NCBI GenBank assembly: GCA_023399355.1
Contig: JAEWQC010000276.1
Location: 1-64,000, forward strand
Source: Bacillota bacterium
GTDB lineage: Bacteria > Bacillota > Clostridia > Acetivibrionales > DTU013
DNA length: 64,000 bases
Direction of reading: 5' to 3'
The number at the start of each line of letters is the position of its first letter. Within the stretch, counting starts at the first letter, position 1. The translations under genes were made by a program, and so were the position numbers. Shown here one piece after another: positions 18,620 through 26,323 of the stretch. The notes beneath the pieces are model-generated. The model saw only the letters and a list, made by a program, of their open reading frames with translations. It did not search any database and was not told the origin of the DNA.

Positions 18620-21367
18620 TCAGGCCTCGTTTGCTCCATGGCACTTCTTATACTTCTTTCCGCTTCCGCACGGACACAGGTCGTTCCTGCCGACCTTGTC
18701 GCTGCTGCGTGCCGCCTGTTTCTTCGGTTCTTCGTCGCCATGGCTGGCAGTAATCGGTTCGGCTACTTTTTCACGTCTGGGCGCTTCATGCTCACGGTCA
18801 ATACGAACATGCAGCAACATTTTCACTGAATCCTGCTGGATATTTCTGATCATTTCCTCAAACATGTCGAAGCCTTCAATCCTGTATTCGACGACCGGAT
18901 CCCTCTGGGCATATCCCCTCATGCCGACACCATAACGGAGTTGATCCATTGCGTCTATATGATCCATCCACTTTTCATCAACTACTCTGAGGAGAACGAT
19001 TCTTTCAATCTCCCTCATCATTTCGGAGCCATTTTCTGCTTCCTTGTTCTCATAGGCCTGGTTGGCCGCTGTCAGCATTTTCTCCCGGAGATCTTCTTTT
19101 GAGTAGTTTTCCATCTCCTCCCGTGAAATGGAAAGCGCGCCCTTCGGCATGAAAATACTCTCGGCCTCCACCGCCATTGCCTCCCAATCCCAGAGATCCG
19201 GATGTGGACTATCCGAGCAGTAGGTCGCAACTACCCCATCTACAGTACCTTCCAGCATTTTCACAAAGGACTCTTTTAGATTCTCTCCGTTGAGTACCTG
19301 CTTGCGTTGCTTGTAAATGACTTCCCTCTGTTTATTCATGACATCGTCATACTGGAGGACTTGCTTTCTGATAGCGAAGTTCTTTCCCTCAACCCTGCGT
19401 TGTGCACTTTCGATCGCATTGGAAAGCATTCTGTGCTCGATCGGCTGATCTTCTTCCAGTCCGAGCGCATTTACCACATTCGTGAGTCTGTCCGACCCGA
19501 AAAGCCTCATTAGGTCATCTTCAAGCGAAATGTAGAAGCGGGAGGAACCCGGGTCTCCCTGACGGCCTGAACGACCTCTCAGCTGATTGTCAATACGTCT
19601 GGATTCATGGCGTTCGGTACCGATGATATGAAGGCCGCCTGCTTCAATAACCTTATTTCTCTCAACACTTATCTTCTTTTTGAATTCTTCGTCATACTGA
19701 TTAAAAGCCGCCCTGACTTTTAAAATTTCTTCATCATCCGTATCATTATAGCTCGTGGATTCGCTGATGAGTTCTTCCGAATAGCCCTGTTTCCGGAGTT
19801 CCTGCTTCGCCATGAACTCATCATTTCCACCGAGCACAATATCCGTACCACGACCCGCCATATTCGTTGCAATCGTCACCGCATTGAATTTACCGGCTTG
19901 TGCGATAATTTCAGCTTCCTTCTCATGGAACTTGGCATTCAACACCTGATGTGCAATACCGCGCTTTTTGAGCATACTGCTCAGAAACTCGGACTTCTCA
20001 ATGGAGATGGTACCGATCAAGATCGGCTGTCCCACTTTGTGACGCTCCACGATTTCTTCTATGACAGCATTGAATTTCCCGACTTCGTTTTTGAAAACGC
20101 AATCCGGATGGTCAACCCTGATCATCGGCATGTTTGTTGGTATGACAATAACGTCCAGTTTATAGATTGTCTGAAATTCCTGTTCTTCGGTCTGGGCTGT
20201 ACCAGTCATGCCGGCCAGCTTGTCATACATTCTGAAATAATTCTGGAAGGTGATGGTTGCAAGCGTTTTGCTTTCCCTCTCGACCTTGACATTCTCTTTT
20301 GCCTCGATCGCCTGATGCAGACCGTCACTGTAGCGTCTTCCATACATCAGACGTCCTGTGAATTCATCAACAATAATGACCTCTCCATCTTTAACGACAT
20401 AGTCCTTGTCATTTTTCATCAAGCCATGCGCTTTAATAGCCTGGTTGATATGATGGGATATTGTCAGGTTTTCGGTATCGGACAGATTCTCCAGTCCGAA
20501 AAACTGCTCGGCTCTGGTGACGCCACGGGCAGTCAGCGCCGCCGAATGCGCCTTTTCATCCACGATATAGTCGGCATCGGCTTCATCTTCCTGCTGCTTG
20601 TCGTCAGTCTGGGTATAAACCTTCACCCTCAGCCTTGAAGCAAATGTATTCGCCTTTTTGTAAAGGTCGGTCGACTTGTCTCCTGCTCCTGAAATAATGA
20701 GAGGCGTTCTGGCTTCATCGACGAGAATACTGTCCACTTCATCGACGATGGCATAATGCAGTTCCCTCTGCACCATTTCTTCCTTATAGATGACCATGTT
20801 GTCCCTGAGGTAGTCAAACCCGAATTCATTATTTGTACCATAGGTTATATCGCAATTGTATGCCTCTCTTCGCTCCACATTATCCAGATCATGGACAATC
20901 AACCCTACAGTGAGGCCCAGAAAATTATAGATCTTGCCCATCCATTCGCTGTCACGCCGTGCCAGGTAGTCGTTGACCGTTACGACATGTACCCCCTTGC
21001 CTTCAAGAGCATTAAGGTATACAGGGAGCGTTGCCATCAACGTTTTGCCCTCGCCTGTTTTCATTTCGGAGATTCTGCCCTGATGCAATACAATGCCGCC
21101 AATCAGTTGAACGTTAAAATGTCTTTTTCCAAGAACCCTGCACGAAGCCTCCCGCACTACTGCAAACGCTTCAGGAAGTATATCGTTCAGGGTCTCGCCC
21201 TCTTCCAGCCTCTTTTTGAATTCCGGTGTCTTTGCCTTAAGCTGCTCATCTGACAACGGCTTTATTTTAGGCTCCATCTCTTCTATTTCATCCACAATGG
21301 GCATAATTCTTTTTAACTCTCTATCGCTATAGGAGCCTATCACCTTTTCAATAATACTCTTTACCAT
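18620..21367 (-). CDS. secA: Preprotein translocase subunit SecA
   Basis: ATPase motor that drives unfolded preproteins through SecYEG. It is 915 aa with the full set of motifs: MKTGEGKTLMA (Walker A) near residue 103, VDEVDSILVDEARTPLIISG (Walker B), TNMAGRGTDI, and a C-terminal zinc-binding tail (CPCGSGKKYKKCHG). ATG follows GGAGG by 7 nt. Essential housekeeping gene. Confidence 0.98.
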   Translation of the reverse strand: MVKSIIEKVIGSYSDRELKRIMPIVDEIEEMEPKIKPLSDEQLKAKTPEFKKRLEEGETLNDILPEAFAVVREASCRVLGKRHFNVQLIGGIVLHQGRISEMKTGEGKTLMATLPVYLNALEGKGVHVVTVNDYLARRDSEWMGKIYNFLGLTVGLIVHDLDNVERREAYNCDITYGTNNEFGFDYLRDNMVIYKEEMVQRELHYAIVDEVDSILVDEARTPLIISGAGDKSTDLYKKANTFASRLRVKVYTQTDDKQQEDEADADYIVDEKAHSAALTARGVTRAEQFFGLENLSDTENLTISHHINQAIKAHGLMKNDKDYVVKDGEVIIVDEFTGRLMYGRRYSDGLHQAIEAKENVKVERESKTLATITFQNYFRMYDKLAGMTGTAQTEEQEFQTIYKLDVIVIPTNMPMIRVDHPDCVFKNEVGKFNAVIEEIVERHKVGQPILIGTISIEKSEFLSSMLKKRGIAHQVLNAKFHEKEAEIIAQAGKFNAVTIATNMAGRGTDIVLGGNDEFMAKQELRKQGYSEELISESTSYNDTDDEEILKVRAAFNQYDEEFKKKISVERNKVIEAGGLHIIGTERHESRRIDNQLRGRSGRQGDPGSSRFYISLEDDLMRLFGSDRLTNVVNALGLEEDQPIEHRMLSNAIESAQRRVEGKNFAIRKQVLQYDDVMNKQREVIYKQRKQVLNGENLKESFVKMLEGTVDGVVATYCSDSPHPDLWDWEAMAVEAESIFMPKGALSISREEMENYSKEDLREKMLTAANQAYENKEAENGSEMMREIERIVLLRVVDEKWMDHIDAMDQLRYGVGMRGYAQRDPVVEYRIEGFDMFEEMIRNIQQDSVKMLLHVRIDREHEAPRREKVAEPITASHGDEEPKKQAARSSDKVGRNDLCPCGSGKKYKKCHGANEA

Positions 21368-21412
21368 AAAATACCTCCATATAATGTGTTTTTACAAGTT
21401 CTCAGTGTAGCT

Positions 21413-21796
21413 TTAACATGGAGGAGAGATATCAGAACCGCATGAAAAAATCTCACCTTTGCAGGATGAATTCAAGCACTGTTCCGATGTTCCGAGCTGT
21501 TCATTCCGGCTGTTTTCCAGGCTGTCCGGCGTAATCCAGCCCGTCTGGCTGTCATGCCTGACTGATTGGATCATTTCCTGTATAGCAATAGCAGTCTCAC
21601 TGGAATTGCATAAAAGCGCACTGTCTTTTTTCGCATCAGAAAAATCAGCCTGCTTTTCTGCATACGCAACAGCGGCATTATAAAAGCCAAGAAGTATATC
21701 TGCCGATATGGCAATGTTTTGATCGATCTGAACGCCGACACCTTTTGATGCCAGTGTCGACAATATCAGAAATCCTATTACAAGACTCCTGAACAC
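21413..21796 (-). CDS. Small exported or membrane-anchored protein of unknown function
   Basis: A 127 aa ORF with a hydrophobic N-terminus (FRSLVIGFLILSTLASKGVG) that looks like a signal peptide or anchor, followed by a polar domain with several Cys near the end (LLCNSS, EQCLNSSC, FSCGSD, PPC). It begins 3 nt after the yerC-like gene with GTG behind GGAAG, so it is probably translated. I do not recognise the family. The cysteines may form disulphides outside the cell (inference). Confidence 0.6.
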   Translation of the reverse strand: MFRSLVIGFLILSTLASKGVGVQIDQNIAISADILLGFYNAAVAYAEKQADFSDAKKDSALLCNSSETAIAIQEMIQSVRHDSQTGWITPDSLENSRNEQLGTSEQCLNSSCKGEIFSCGSDISPPC

Positions 21797-21798
21797 TA

Positions 21799-22095
21799 CT
21801 ATCTTCCTTTCTCTTCAAGCCGTTCAAGCACTGTTTTATAACCATCCGCGCCATAATTGAGGCATCTGTTCACCCTGCTGATGGTCGCAGTACTTGCACC
21901 CGTTTTCTCACTGATGTCCATATAAGTATACCCTGATTTGAGCATCTTGGCCACTTCCAGTCTTTGGGCCATGGCTTTAATCTCAGAGACCGTGCAGATA
22001 TCCTCAAAGAAATTATAACACTCTTCAGTATTTTCCAAAAGAAGTATCGCTTCAAATAAGCCATCCGTCAATTGATCCTGTATTTTGGAATTCAT
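21799..22095 (-). CDS. YerC/YecD family TrpR-like DNA-binding protein
   Basis: A 98 aa helical repressor-like protein of the TrpR superfamily. The helix-turn-helix is in YMDISEKTGASTATISRVNRCLNYG (residues about 56-80). The family is widespread in Firmicutes; targets are not defined here. A perfect inverted repeat 29 bp before its start could be its own operator. Confidence 0.88.
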   Translation of the reverse strand: MNSKIQDQLTDGLFEAILLLENTEECYNFFEDICTVSEIKAMAQRLEVAKMLKSGYTYMDISEKTGASTATISRVNRCLNYGADGYKTVLERLEEKGR

Positions 22096-22123
22096 GCAAG
22101 GCTCACTCCAATAATTTATTCCC

Positions 22124-22145
22124 TATTGCAAATTTTTTTGCAATA
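22124..22145. promoter_or_regulatory. Perfect inverted repeat TATTGCAAA-N4-TTTGCAATA
   Basis: A 9 bp perfect dyad lies in the divergent region just upstream of the yerC-like gene. It is a candidate autoregulatory operator. Confidence 0.45.
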
Positions 22146-22247
22146 TATAACTTCACACTTTAATACGGTAAAATATTAAAATGCATTATGAGACTACAAT
22201 ACCAGCTTTTTTTGCCATAGTCAATATTAGCAAACATGCGGTATCCA

Positions 22248-22256
22248 TGATATAAT
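22248..22256 (+). promoter_or_regulatory. Extended -10 promoter of the GNAT-like gene
   Basis: TGATATAAT matches the extended -10 consensus. A start near 22263 gives a leader of about 27 nt before the ATG. Confidence 0.5.
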
Positions 22257-22289
22257 GGTAAGGGGTCACATCTCTGGAGGTATTTATTG

Positions 22290-23417
22290 ATGAAGCTCGA
22301 GATTAGAAAAGTGGTTTCTAAAGCGGAAATGAAACAGTTTCTGACACTGCCATGGAAAATATACAAAAATGATAAGAATTGGGTTCCTCCAATGATCAAT
22401 GACATGAAAGCTTCTTTGGATCCACATCGCAACCCTGCTCTGCAGAAGATAGAACACGAGATGTTTCTTGCACTGTCCGACGGAAAGCCGGTCGGTAGAA
22501 TCTATGCCGGTATGGACATGAATCTGAACCGCAAAAAAAATATGAATATGGCATTTTTTTCGCAATTTGAATGCATTAATGACTTCGATGCCGCCAAGCT
22601 TCTTTTTGATACGGCTTTCGGCTGGGCAAGACAAAACGGCGCGGATTTTGTCTCCGGTCCCACAGCTATAACAGGCACAGATGGCGACGAAAACAAAGGC
22701 CTGCTGATCAATTGCTTCGACAGGCCGCCGGTCCTCATGAATTCATACAACCCTTCCTATTATATGGACTTGATGACGAAATACGGTTTTGCAAAAGATT
22801 ATGACGTTTTCGCCTATTACCTGAGTCCGGAAAACATGTTTAAGAAAGATCCTACAAAAGTTATTGATTATGCGCAGAAGCGCTATGGCTTCAGAGTCGA
22901 TCCAATCAATATCAGGGATATGGGAAATGAAATCAAAGCGCTTAAACACGTAATGGATAAAGCCATGCCCGAAGAATGGCCCGACCTTGTTCCGCCAACC
23001 CTTGAAGAGGTCGGTGAAATGGCTGAAAAGCTCATTGGAATGGCCGACCCGGATCTGGTACCCATCGCCCGCTGCGGCGACGAAGCAATCGGTTTTGGAA
23101 TCGCACTGCCGGATTACAATCAGGTGCTCCTCCATCTCAACGGAAGAATCACACCACTCTCCGCCCTTAAATACATCTGGTACAAGCGCAGGATAAAAAG
23201 CGCAAGAATGTTTGCAATGTTTGTCGTTCCTGAATTCAGAAACAAGGGCGTATCCTTTGCCATCTATCATTTTACGTTCAACAACGGCCTGAAAAAAGGC
23301 TACACCTGGGGCGAGGGTTCCACGATCGGAGAGACGAACCTCAGGATGCGAGCGGATATAGAAGGCACCGGCGCGATCCATTACAAAACTTACAGGATCT
23401 ATAAAAAGGAGCTCTGA
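22290..23417 (+). CDS. GNAT-like N-acetyltransferase family protein
   Basis: A cytoplasmic protein of 375 aa. The opening (FLTLPWKIYKNDKNWVPP) and the C-terminal FAMFVVPEFRNKGVSFAIY, with the expected acyl-CoA loop of GNAT enzymes, match a broad family of uncharacterised acetyltransferase-like proteins. ATG at 22290 is taken, with GGAGG 9 nt upstream; TTG at 22287 is possible. It is a single gene convergent with a binding-protein gene. The acceptor is unknown. Confidence 0.75.
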   Translation: MKLEIRKVVSKAEMKQFLTLPWKIYKNDKNWVPPMINDMKASLDPHRNPALQKIEHEMFLALSDGKPVGRIYAGMDMNLNRKKNMNMAFFSQFECINDFDAAKLLFDTAFGWARQNGADFVSGPTAITGTDGDENKGLLINCFDRPPVLMNSYNPSYYMDLMTKYGFAKDYDVFAYYLSPENMFKKDPTKVIDYAQKRYGFRVDPINIRDMGNEIKALKHVMDKAMPEEWPDLVPPTLEEVGEMAEKLIGMADPDLVPIARCGDEAIGFGIALPDYNQVLLHLNGRITPLSALKYIWYKRRIKSARMFAMFVVPEFRNKGVSFAIYHFTFNNGLKKGYTWGEGSTIGETNLRMRADIEGTGAIHYKTYRIYKKEL

Positions 23418-23428
23418 TAAAGAGCTCC
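23403..23428 (-). terminator. Terminator of the propeller/binding-protein gene, overlapping the end of the convergent gene
   Basis: GGAGCTC-N7-GAGCTCC forms a 7 bp stem followed on the minus strand by five T. The first arm overlaps the last codons of the plus-strand acetyltransferase gene, so both converging transcripts contain the hairpin. Confidence 0.65.
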
Positions 23429-23476
23429 CGTTGCGGCTTTCGTTTGGAGAAGCAAACCCCTGCTTTGCTCACAGCC

Positions 23477-25717
23477 CTATTCATTAAGAGAAGTAGCTGC
23501 TTTATTCTGAATAGCCTTCGCAGTCTCCTCGGCGGACTTTTTCCCAGAAAAGAAATCATTGACCTCCGCAGAAACAATTTTGCCGATCTTCCCATCATCA
23601 TATTGATATTCGCCAACATCGGATAATAATCTATTAATGGAATCAATATCCGTCTGCGGCATTGATAATGTATCAACGCTGAATTTCGCACTTACCTTAA
23701 GAGCTTCATTATTAATCGGAAAGCCGTTCTGCAATTCCGGGGAAGACTGCATTTTCTTTGATAGCAGTACTTTCATGAATTCCCAGGATTCCTCCTGAAA
23801 TTTGGAGTTCCTGTTTATTGCAAACATATTACCGAGATCAAATTTGATTTTCCGGGATCCGGCTGCATTGTCCAAAGGCATGCGAAACACATACACATCT
23901 CCGGAGAATACCGATTCCTTGAAGTATTTGGTCATAGCATAACTGGAAGAACCGGCAATGTTGAACACAATGCCTCCTCTGGACGACATATCTGCAATTT
24001 GCTGCCAGTCATCCGCCTTAAAGAATAATTTCTTATCATTGAAGTCTTTGCATGTATGAAGCAAACTGATAAAATCCTTATTGTCAAAGCTGGCTGTTTT
24101 TTTATCCAAATCGACGTATTTGCTGATGGTGCTGTCGAACAAATAGGAAAATATCCCGTCTCCTCTTCCAGCCATCGCATATTGATCAATTGTACCATCG
24201 TTATTTGTATCCTTTGTGACTTTCTGCGCTATTTGGATAAAATCCTCCCAGGTCCAGTTCGTGTCATCTATTTTGATTTTATCTTTGTCCAGAATTGATT
24301 TATTGGCAATCAGCATTTCGAACTGGTAGTTAATAGGAATTGCATACAATCCGCCTTTATATTTTAGGGCGTCAAGGATATTGGTGTTCAGTTCCGCTTT
24401 GTTGAATCCGGTATCCTTCTCCATCAGATCACTGAGATTTGCAAACACTTTCTTATCTATATATTTTCGATACGGCAGCCCTGCAAAATAGACGATGTCG
24501 GGCCCCTTGCCCGTCATCAGCTCGGTATTGAGTGTCTTGACAAATTCTTCTTCTCTTTTCCGTGCTTCTTCAACAGTGTCTCCGCCTCCATAATAAGCCG
24601 CCTTATAATCCTTTACATTAATTTCGATATCCGGGTGTTCGCTCTGGAATGCAGAGACTGCCGACTCCAGCCACCTGTCAGAGAAATGTGCAGCCAGGGT
24701 AATTACCTTTTTTTCTGCAGGCTTCGTCTGAGTGGTTACGGAACTATCCGTCCGGGATTTTCCGTCTACGGTTTCGAACTTTTTAACTTTTACAGTGTTC
24801 TCATCACAAATCAGGAAATACAGGCTCCCGGATGACTCCACACCCAACCCGTTGATATAAGTTCTGTCCTTTATCAGGTTGTACTTCATAAATTCCAATA
24901 TCGTACCGAGTAAATTACCATTGGCGTCATACTTGTCCACACCTTTGTCAGTAACCGCATAAATGCATTTATCCAGTCTGTTATAGCATATTGAATGTAT
25001 GTAAATACCAACATCCAGTTCTTTCTTCCATATTGCCTTCCCTGTTTTTGAATCCATGCATGCAATAAAAGATTTTACACCGTCAGTGCCTGTTGATCCG
25101 GCAATAATATGATCCTTTTCATCGATATCGAGAAACCCGTATACCCCGGAGATAGGATTTTTTAATGCTTTTCCGTTTTCATCAATCAGTTCAGGACTCT
25201 CATTATTCTTGACAAGATAGATCTTCCCTTCGGAATCAATCGACATATCCTGAATATATATATTTTCGTCCTTTTGCATGACGACCTTTCCCAGTTCAAT
25301 GCTCTTCAGTTTTTCGCCTTTGGAATTGTAAACCAGCAATTGTCTGGTGTTTTCGGTTACTTTATAGGTTTTTTCGTCTGAAACGATCTCTTGAACAAGT
25401 ATCCAGAGATTATCGTCTGAATCCATTGCAAACACCTGTCCGTTGCCACTAAAGCCGCATTTTATTTCATTTACAGCCTTGCCGTCGGCATCAACAACAA
25501 TGTATTTGTTTGTTCCGTCGCCGCTATCATACAGGACCAACTGGTTTTTCGAATTCATTTTAATACTGTTGATGGATTTCAGCCCAAGACTCTCCGAGAT
25601 ATCTTTAACAATATAATCCGGCGCTGCGGCATTCGCAGTTTTAGCAGTGTTATCCGTACAAGCTGATTGGCTGAATAATAATATTGCGATGATTAAACAT
25701 AAGAATACTCTTCTCAT
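23477..25717 (-). CDS. Lipoprotein with N-terminal repeat (propeller-like) domain fused to a solute-binding domain
   Basis: A 746 aa exported lipoprotein: signal peptide with SAC lipobox (Cys20). Residues 35-325 consist of repeated beta units (VLYDSGDG, LLVYNSKGEKLKSI, YDANGNLLGT) like an NHL/SMP-30 propeller. From about 335 to the end follows a type-1 solute-binding fold (VITLAAHFSDRWLESAVSAFQSEHPDIEINVKDY, TNNDGTIDQYAM, ESWEFMKVLL). Ordinary sugar-binding proteins are 420-550 aa, so the N-terminal half is an addition. No permease or ATPase gene is adjacent; it ends at its own terminator. It may act as a sensor or use a remote transporter. Confidence 0.8.
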   Translation of the reverse strand: MRRVFLCLIIAILLFSQSACTDNTAKTANAAAPDYIVKDISESLGLKSINSIKMNSKNQLVLYDSGDGTNKYIVVDADGKAVNEIKCGFSGNGQVFAMDSDDNLWILVQEIVSDEKTYKVTENTRQLLVYNSKGEKLKSIELGKVVMQKDENIYIQDMSIDSEGKIYLVKNNESPELIDENGKALKNPISGVYGFLDIDEKDHIIAGSTGTDGVKSFIACMDSKTGKAIWKKELDVGIYIHSICYNRLDKCIYAVTDKGVDKYDANGNLLGTILEFMKYNLIKDRTYINGLGVESSGSLYFLICDENTVKVKKFETVDGKSRTDSSVTTQTKPAEKKVITLAAHFSDRWLESAVSAFQSEHPDIEINVKDYKAAYYGGGDTVEEARKREEEFVKTLNTELMTGKGPDIVYFAGLPYRKYIDKKVFANLSDLMEKDTGFNKAELNTNILDALKYKGGLYAIPINYQFEMLIANKSILDKDKIKIDDTNWTWEDFIQIAQKVTKDTNNDGTIDQYAMAGRGDGIFSYLFDSTISKYVDLDKKTASFDNKDFISLLHTCKDFNDKKLFFKADDWQQIADMSSRGGIVFNIAGSSSYAMTKYFKESVFSGDVYVFRMPLDNAAGSRKIKFDLGNMFAINRNSKFQEESWEFMKVLLSKKMQSSPELQNGFPINNEALKVSAKFSVDTLSMPQTDIDSINRLLSDVGEYQYDDGKIGKIVSAEVNDFFSGKKSAEETAKAIQNKAATSLNE

Positions 25718-25963
25718 TATCCGGACCTACCTTTCATTAATCAAATCAGGTGACAGGAACATTAACCGTAATCGATGCATGTATCTCGGCCCATGCTTTC
25801 ATATAGAGCAAATATACAATACAATCATATAATATTTGGGTTGGAATTAAAAGAGAGATATAATAAACTTAAAAGGCTCCCGTTAAGGAAACCCTGTATA
25901 GTTAAAAGTAAACCTTCTAAATACCATTCAAAAATAAAATTTCCGGAATCAAATGGTAATCCG

Positions 25964-26000
25964 TAAAAAAATCCTCAGAACCACAACGATTCTAAGGATT
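25964..26000 (-). terminator. Terminator following tRNA remnant 1
   Basis: An 11 bp stem AATCCTCAGAA/TTCTAAGGATT (one mismatch) is followed on the minus strand by six or more T. It is closely similar to the terminator at 34111-34148, so tRNA remnant and terminator were probably duplicated together. Confidence 0.6.
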
Positions 26001-26008
26001 CGACTTTC

Positions 26009-26050
26009 TGGAACCGGTGAGGGGAATTGAACCTCCAACCACCGGTTGAT
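26009..26050 (-). pseudogene. tRNA 3'-end remnant
   Basis: On the minus strand the T arm (GGAGG-TTCAATT-CCCCT), the 3' acceptor strand and CCA of a tRNA can be read, followed by a terminator, but the 5' half is replaced by tandem repeats. Such remnants are left where elements inserted into or recombined at tRNA genes. The identity of the parent tRNA is unclear. Confidence 0.5.
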
Positions 26051-26073
26051 GGAGGTACAGTCGGCATTCCCAA

Positions 26074-26241
26074 CCAGAGCAGAGGCAGAAGATTTCACTG
26101 CTTTTGAATACATAGCCAGAGCAAAGGCAGAAGATTTCTCTGCCTTTGCGTACATAACCAGAGCAAAGACAGAAGGTTTCCCAGCGTTTGAATACATAGC
26201 CAGAGCAAAGGCAGAAGATTTCTCTGCCTTTGCGTACATAA
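26074..26241. repeat. Four tandem 42 bp repeats
   Basis: Units start at 26074, 26116, 26158 and 26200, each beginning CCAGAGCA. Units 2 and 4 are identical; units 1 and 3 share other variants, giving an alternating pattern. Units 2 and 4 contain a perfect dyad AAAGGCAGA-N7-TCTGCCTTT. Forty-two is a multiple of three and both strands stay open, encoding 14-residue repeats (plus strand RAKAEDFSAFAYIT), but no good start or ribosome binding site supports translation. The rest of the 25718-26323 gap holds only the tRNA remnant and terminator. Confidence 0.85.
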
Positions 26242-26323
26242 CATTGTACTATTAACCGATAGCCATACTCCCTCCCCGAAGCGGCAAGATGTCACAAAGT
26301 GCGAGAGTGTATCACCCCTTAAC

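Noticed and set aside
19898..20638. 246 aa plus-strand ORF
   Set aside because: Entirely antisense to secA, with no domain and no ribosome binding site; a shadow frame.
22743..23381. 212 aa minus-strand ORF
   Set aside because: Antisense to the GNAT-like gene and without recognisable motifs.
26074..26241. CRISPR array
   Set aside because: The 42 bp units abut each other with no spacers and no cas genes are present. The same applies to the 24 bp array at 42776.
26046..26255. Coding gene for a 14-residue repeat peptide
   Set aside because: The array is open on both strands because 42 is a multiple of three. No convincing ribosome binding site or promoter was found.
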